This document shows positions 60,209 through 64,000 of a DNA stretch of 64,000 nt, in pieces (positions within the stretch are counted from its first letter, which is position 1; the number at the start of each line of letters is the position of its first letter). The notes below the pieces were generated by a model that saw only the letters and a list, made by a program, of their open reading frames with translations, made no database searches and had not been told where the DNA came from. Source of the stretch: Hankyongella sp964404985 (lineage in GTDB: Bacteria > Pseudomonadota > Alphaproteobacteria > Sphingomonadales > Sphingomonadaceae); NCBI GenBank assembly GCA_964404985.1, contig CAYOMD010000008.1, forward strand, positions 11,155 to 75,154, read 5' to 3'. Position numbers and translations under genes: made by a program.

Positions 60209-60517
60209 TTACGCCGCCTGGGTCAGAGGTTTGGCCCGGTCAATTCGCGCGCGTTCTTTGGGGCTGTGCATTGCGTTCCACAGGTCATTGCGTCGCTGCA
60301 CGTTCAGCCAGAAGTCCGGGCTGTTGCCGAACACGCGCGCGAGGATCAGCGCCGTTGCGGCGGTGACGTTGCGGCGGTCGTTGCACAACTCGTTGACGTG
60401 CTTGCGCTGCACGCCCATCGCCTCGGCAAGCGCAGCCTGGGTCAGCCCTATCGGCTCCATGAACTCATGGGTCAAAATCTCGCCCACGCTCACCGGCTTG
60501 CGCCTGGTCATCAACAT
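60209..60517 (-). CDS. higA: HigA-type antitoxin
   Basis: The 102-residue protein has the HigA layout: VSVGEILTHEFMEPIGLTQA then ALAEAMGVQRKHVNELCNDR, the helix-turn-helix, and FGNSPDFWLNVQRRNDLW. GAGGAG precedes ATG 60517. It should bind the toxin encoded just upstream and repress the pair. Nine bases separate the two genes. The last residues (ERARIDRAKPLTQA) are slightly longer than usual. Confidence 0.92.
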   Translation of the reverse strand: MLMTRRKPVSVGEILTHEFMEPIGLTQAALAEAMGVQRKHVNELCNDRRNVTAATALILARVFGNSPDFWLNVQRRNDLWNAMHSPKERARIDRAKPLTQAA

Positions 60518-60526
60518 GGCATCTCC

Positions 60527-60823
60527 TCAATCATAACTGTGATCGTCCAGATACACGTCGCTCGCTTCACCCTTGCTGCCGTCCCATCGAAAGATCAGCC
60601 GCCATTGCTTGTTGACGCGGATTGTATGGAACGCATCAAGCTTGCCCCGCAGCTTCTCGAAATGATTGCTCGGCGGCACGCGCAAATCCTGATCCGTCAT
60701 CGCGTCGTCAATCATCTGGAGCTTGCGAAAGACGCGGCTTTCGAGATCTGGCGGAATTTTGCGGGAGTGGACATCATCCACAAAAAAGTCCCGCAGCCAG
60801 CGATCTCGAAAAGCAACAATCAC
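60527..60823 (-). CDS. higB: HigB/RelE-type mRNA-interferase toxin
   Basis: A GTG start with TAGGG upstream gives 98 residues. The RelE-superfamily fold is seen: VFRKLQMIDDAMTDQDLRVP, NHFEKLRGKLDAFHTIRVNK, then QWRLIFRW and the C-terminal VYLDDHSYD, all typical of HigB/YgjN-type ribosome-dependent RNases. The toxin gene comes first, as in other hig loci. A palindrome 22 bases upstream is a likely autoregulatory site. Confidence 0.92.
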   Translation of the reverse strand: MIVAFRDRWLRDFFVDDVHSRKIPPDLESRVFRKLQMIDDAMTDQDLRVPPSNHFEKLRGKLDAFHTIRVNKQWRLIFRWDGSKGEASDVYLDDHSYD

Positions 60824-60844
60824 GGCATTACCCTATGCCGACTA

Positions 60845-60867
60845 TATGTACCACTCTGTGGTACATA
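60845..60867. promoter_or_regulatory. Operator-like palindrome upstream of higBA
   Basis: TATGTACCAC and GTGGTACATA are perfect inverted ten-base arms around a three-base centre. They lie 22-44 bases before the higB start, where HigA or HigBA repression would act. Confidence 0.75.
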
Positions 60868-61201
60868 CGGCAACGCTTTTCAGTTCTGCCCGATAATCCG
60901 ACAGGGAAAACTGGGGGCCCCTACGGCTGGTTCCGTTAGATTAAAAACCGCACTAGAAACCTCGTCACCCCGGCCCATCGACGACGCTTGGCGAGCGGCG
61001 CTTAGGATAAACTTCAGCCGGGGTCCACGAACACGTCCATTTCCCGGTATCATGAGACGGATGTGTTCTTAGATTCCGGCTTTCGCCGGAATGACGGCAT
61101 AAATCACGATCAATGCACATTCGTATGAGCACCGCGGCGATGCGGGTGCGGGTGCCGATAATGCCCTCCAGGTCTTTGCGGGTCACGCCACGAGCGCCGC
61201 T
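60868..61201. other. Gene-free region with a REP-like palindrome
   Basis: About 330 bases without a supported gene between higBA and the MFS transporter gene, which ends at 61202. It contains the palindrome at 61073-61092. Confidence 0.55.
61073..61092. repeat. REP-like palindrome
   Basis: ATTCCGGCTTTCGCCGGAAT, followed by GACGG, is a dispersed repeat seen between genes in many proteobacteria. Eight-base arms flank TTTC. It could also act as a weak terminator. Confidence 0.75.
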
Positions 61202-62446
61202 TTAGTCGACCCAGTCTTTGGCGAGGCGCTTGCTGGCCAACGCATAGAATGCAGCGGCGACCAGATAAAAACTCAGCACCACCAGAATGGCATAGCGCAG
61301 GGACTCATCGCCATAGCGTGCGGCCATGGCGGTCGAGATCGCGCCGATGATCGTGCTGCCAAGGCCGATCCCGATCAGGTTGTTGATAAGCAGGAATGCG
61401 GCGGACGCCGTCGCGCGCGCACGCGGCTCCACCAGCGACTGGATGGCGGTCAACACCGGGCCGAGCCAGACCAGCGAGAGCGCCTGCGGCAGCAGCAGCA
61501 CCACGAACGCCAGGGTCAGCGACGGCGTGGCAATGCCGACAGCATAAAGCGGCGCTGCCACCAGAAACGCCAGCGCCGGCACCCTTGCATAGGCCCCGCG
61601 GTCCTTGCGCCCCAGCCGGTCCCCCAGCATGCCGCCGAGGAGGACGCCCGCAACCCCGCCAACCAGCAGGATCATGCCGTAAAACTGGCCGACCGCCGTC
61701 AGCTCCAGCCCATGGCTGCGTTTGAGGAAGGAGGGCAGCCAGAACAGCAGGCCATAGCCGACCATGGAGCTCATGCCGCTGCCGACGCTCAGCAGCCAGA
61801 AGCTGGGCTTGCGCGCTAGGGTCGCCACCACGGCCCCGAAGCTGGGCGTGTCGGTCTGGCGGGCGGCGGGACGCACCGGCTCGCGCACGATCAGCCGGAA
61901 CAGCGGGGCAATCAGCACGCCCGCCAGCCCGATGGCGATGAAGGCGGTGCGCCAGTCGAAGGTCTGGGCAATCCAGCCACCGAACATCACACCGGCGGCC
62001 GAGCCGAGCGGGATGCCCAGCGAATAGATCGCCATGGCGCGGGCGCGCATGGCCTGGGGAAACAGGTCGGCTACCAGCGCGTAGGACGGGGCAACGCCGC
62101 CGGCCTCCCCGACGCCGACGCCAAGCCGCGCCAGAAACAGTTGGGTGTAACTGGTCGCCAGCCCGCACAGGGCCGTGAAGCCGCTCCAGGCCGCAAGCGA
62201 GATCGTGATGATCCAGGTGCGGCTCCAGCGATCTGCCAGCCGGGCGATCGGCACGGCCATCGTGGCGTAGAACAGGGCGAACGCCAGCCCCCCGAGCAGC
62301 CCCATCTCGCCGTCGCTGACCCCCAGTTCCTTCTGGATCGGGACCGCGAGGATGCTGATGATCTGCCGGTCGATGAAATTGAAGATGTAGACCAGCAGCA
62401 GCATCGCCAGCATGGCGTAGGAGCGCGGGCTCGTGGCTTGGGTCAC
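61202..62446 (-). CDS. MFS transporter (spinster-like)
   Basis: The 414-residue protein starts at a GTG with GGGGATAAG upstream. Twelve membrane helices are expected. The MFS motif between helices 2 and 3 is present (RLADRWSRTW), and the N-terminal YIFNFIDRQIISILAVPIQK and later LFLARLGVGVGEAG match the spinster-type transporters common near TonB receptors in sphingomonads. The substrate is unknown; it lies 118 bases downstream of the broken TonB receptor gene on the same strand. Confidence 0.88.
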   Translation of the reverse strand: MTQATSPRSYAMLAMLLLVYIFNFIDRQIISILAVPIQKELGVSDGEMGLLGGLAFALFYATMAVPIARLADRWSRTWIITISLAAWSGFTALCGLATSYTQLFLARLGVGVGEAGGVAPSYALVADLFPQAMRARAMAIYSLGIPLGSAAGVMFGGWIAQTFDWRTAFIAIGLAGVLIAPLFRLIVREPVRPAARQTDTPSFGAVVATLARKPSFWLLSVGSGMSSMVGYGLLFWLPSFLKRSHGLELTAVGQFYGMILLVGGVAGVLLGGMLGDRLGRKDRGAYARVPALAFLVAAPLYAVGIATPSLTLAFVVLLLPQALSLVWLGPVLTAIQSLVEPRARATASAAFLLINNLIGIGLGSTIIGAISTAMAARYGDESLRYAILVVLSFYLVAAAFYALASKRLAKDWVD

Positions 62447-62564
62447 GCAGACTTATCCCCGTGTAAAGATCAAGGTGCAGTCCATGCGGTCAGCCTGCTG
62501 CAATGTCCAGTCTCCCCGGCAGCCGCGCGCGGCCCCTCAACCGCGCGCAGCCCCCGCTTGGGGA

Positions 62565-63950
62565 TCAGAACTTCAGGCCGATGGAGCCGGTGATTGTACG
62601 GGGATCGCCGTAGAACGCAGTCAGCGTGCCTTCGCGGCCCAGAGTCGGCGTGAAAGTGCCATTAGGGTTGATGTTCACGAAATTATAGCCGGCGACGATA
62701 TAGCGCTTGTCCGTGATGTTGCGGGCATGCAGGCCAACAGAGACTCCCCCCTGCTCGGATGTCCAGAGCAAGCTGGCATTCCAGAGAATGTAGCCCGGCT
62801 GGTCAAGGAAGGGGTTGGGCGTCTCGAACTGGCTGGTGCTGCTGCGATAGGAGACTGTGTTCGTGAGCGACAGGTCGCCATCACTCAACAGCTTCAGCGG
62901 AGTCGCCAAAGTCATGGTCGCACTTGCCGTCCATCTGGGTGTATTCTGGAATGTACGCAGGTTCGCCACGTCGTTGCCGAATGCATCGATGAACTGCTGA
63001 TATTCGGCATCAATGTAGCCCAGTGTCCAGGCAAGATCTGCCTTGGTACCTGCACGGGCAAAATCGCGGGCAAGCGCGGCATTGCCCTCGAATTCAACCC
63101 CGTACAGACGGGCACGGCCAGCATTCGAGGTAATACCGACAAAACTGTCGTTGACGCCGTCGCCGTTGCTGTCGAAGCCGACAGAACCGGGTATCTGGAC
63201 ATTGGTGTAGTTGGAGCGGAAGCCCGCCAGTGCCAGGTTCACCCTGTTGTCGAAGAGTGCAGCCTTCCAGCCTATTTCATAAGTTGTCACCTGCTCCGGA
63301 TCGAAGGAGAGAAAGTCGAAGATTTCCTCTGCCGAGCGCACGCCATCCCTGTTCACATCCGGCGCAGCCGTCGACTGGCCGCGCGGATCGAAACCGCCGC
63401 CCTTGAAGCCCTGCGAGAACGAGAAATAGATGTTGTGGTCTTCGGTCGGTTTCCAGGCGAGCGATGCACGTGGCGTAAAATCCTGAAATGTATTAGACCC
63501 GGTGAAGTTGGATGTGACAGCGATCTGAGTGCCGGTACCGCCCAGGTCGGGGCTGGCTCCACCGATGAATGTACGGCGAAGGATCTGTGAGTTCCGCCTG
63601 TCATTCGTGTAACGACCACCGACCGACAGTGAAAACTGCTCCAGGAAATCATAAGTGGCGTCGAAGAATATCGACCAGGTACTTGTGTCAACGTCGCCAA
63701 GTGTATTGGCATTGAGTCCCGCAAGCCCGATCAGGGCTCCGGTATTTGCCAGAATAACGTCGAATACGTTGAAAGCATTGGCATCGAGATAATAGAAACC
63801 AACCAGCCCGGAAAGGTTATCACTCTCATAGAGAACCTGGAATTCTTCCGATGTCTGGCGGTTGCGGTAAATTGCCGGCACGTCTACGTCAGCCGACGGC
63901 AGCGTGTCGAAGTCGATCGGTGTCGATGACTCATCGTCGCGGTAGGCTAG
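62565..63950 (-). pseudogene. TonB-dependent receptor, 3' part, interrupted by an insertion sequence
   Basis: The about 460 visible codons encode the beta-barrel of a TonB-dependent receptor: AYRDDESSTPIDFDTLPSAD, then FSLSVGGRYTNDRRNSQ, NIYFSFSQGFKGGGFDPRG, EIGWKAALFDNRVNLALAGF and the last strand ITGSIGLKF. Upstream of about 63950 an in-frame stop appears and the sequence becomes the end of an IS element. The signal peptide, plug and first strands are not present in the window. They may lie beyond the element. Without repair no receptor is made from this copy. Confidence 0.85.
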
Positions 63951-64000
63951 GGTCAGGACTCATTGCGGTAGCCAGAAGATGACGGTTGCGGCGATGCAGA
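63949..64000 (-). mobile_element. IS5-like insertion sequence, left end (cut by the window)
   Basis: The minus strand from 64000 encodes CIAATVIFWLPQ and a stop at 63960, the usual C-terminus of IS5-family transposases in alphaproteobacteria, as recalled. It is followed by TGAGTCCTGACCCTAG, which would be the terminal repeat (about 63949-63962). The rest is outside the window. Confidence 0.65.

Noticed and set aside
1..64000. CRISPR array, rRNA operon or prophage structural genes
   Set aside because: No regularly spaced repeats, rRNA sequences or capsid/tail genes were seen.

Overview
The window looks like a chromosomal segment of a high-GC alphaproteobacterium, most probably from Sphingomonadales or a close relative. 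Supporting markers are FliX and the flgI-cheL-flbY flagellar block, NDUFA12, the DUF2155 protein next to MlaD and Aat, the hopanoid transporter HpnN, TamA/TamB, RpoH and a petABC operon. The order assignment is inference from gene content, not from an rRNA.

Layout. 0-3 kb: dksA (cut by the window edge) and fliX, facing flgI-cheL-flbY behind a clear sigma-54 promoter. 3-10 kb: an orphan gene, a soluble chemoreceptor with its sensor at the C-terminus, the class Ia ribonucleotide reductase operon (nrdA, a small lipoprotein, nrdB), and two secreted proteins. 10-18 kb: mgtE with a response regulator, tRNA-Leu(GAG), a two-subunit molybdenum hydroxylase, and alr-mlaE-mlaF. 18-24 kb: hpnN-mlaC/hpnM, then pyrB with a dihydroorotase homologue that has lost its metal ligands. 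24-31 kb: a ParA / small DNA-binding protein / SPOR-lipoprotein operon facing a Sel1-SPOR gene, PilZ, a methyltransferase, aat, and the convergent NDUFA12-mlaD-DUF2155 operon. 31-35 kb: paired palindromic MITE-like repeats, then a full-length class II ribonucleotide reductase homologue in which the catalytic residues are replaced. 35-39 kb: a GGDEF-EAL protein and a small regulatory locus (S24 repressor, mini-HTH protein, paired operators). 39-54 kb: tamA-tamB, GST, CHAD, cold-shock protein, a JAMM peptidase, rluD, rpoH, petABC and a flippase.

From about 54.8 kb the character changes to an accessory region. trmL is truncated at the junction. Beyond it lie a decayed IS3 element joined to an HGG-type gene, a GH92 mannosidase with a sugar isomerase, a remnant of a REP-associated transposase, a HigBA toxin-antitoxin pair with a palindromic operator, an MFS transporter, and a TonB-dependent receptor interrupted by an IS5-like element that runs off the right edge.

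The most unusual item is the inactive-looking NrdJ homologue. It keeps the family scaffold end to end yet lacks the NxCxE active-site loop, the partner cysteine, the phosphate-binding loop and about 50 residues carrying another redox cysteine. The same genome encodes an intact class Ia enzyme 23 kb away.
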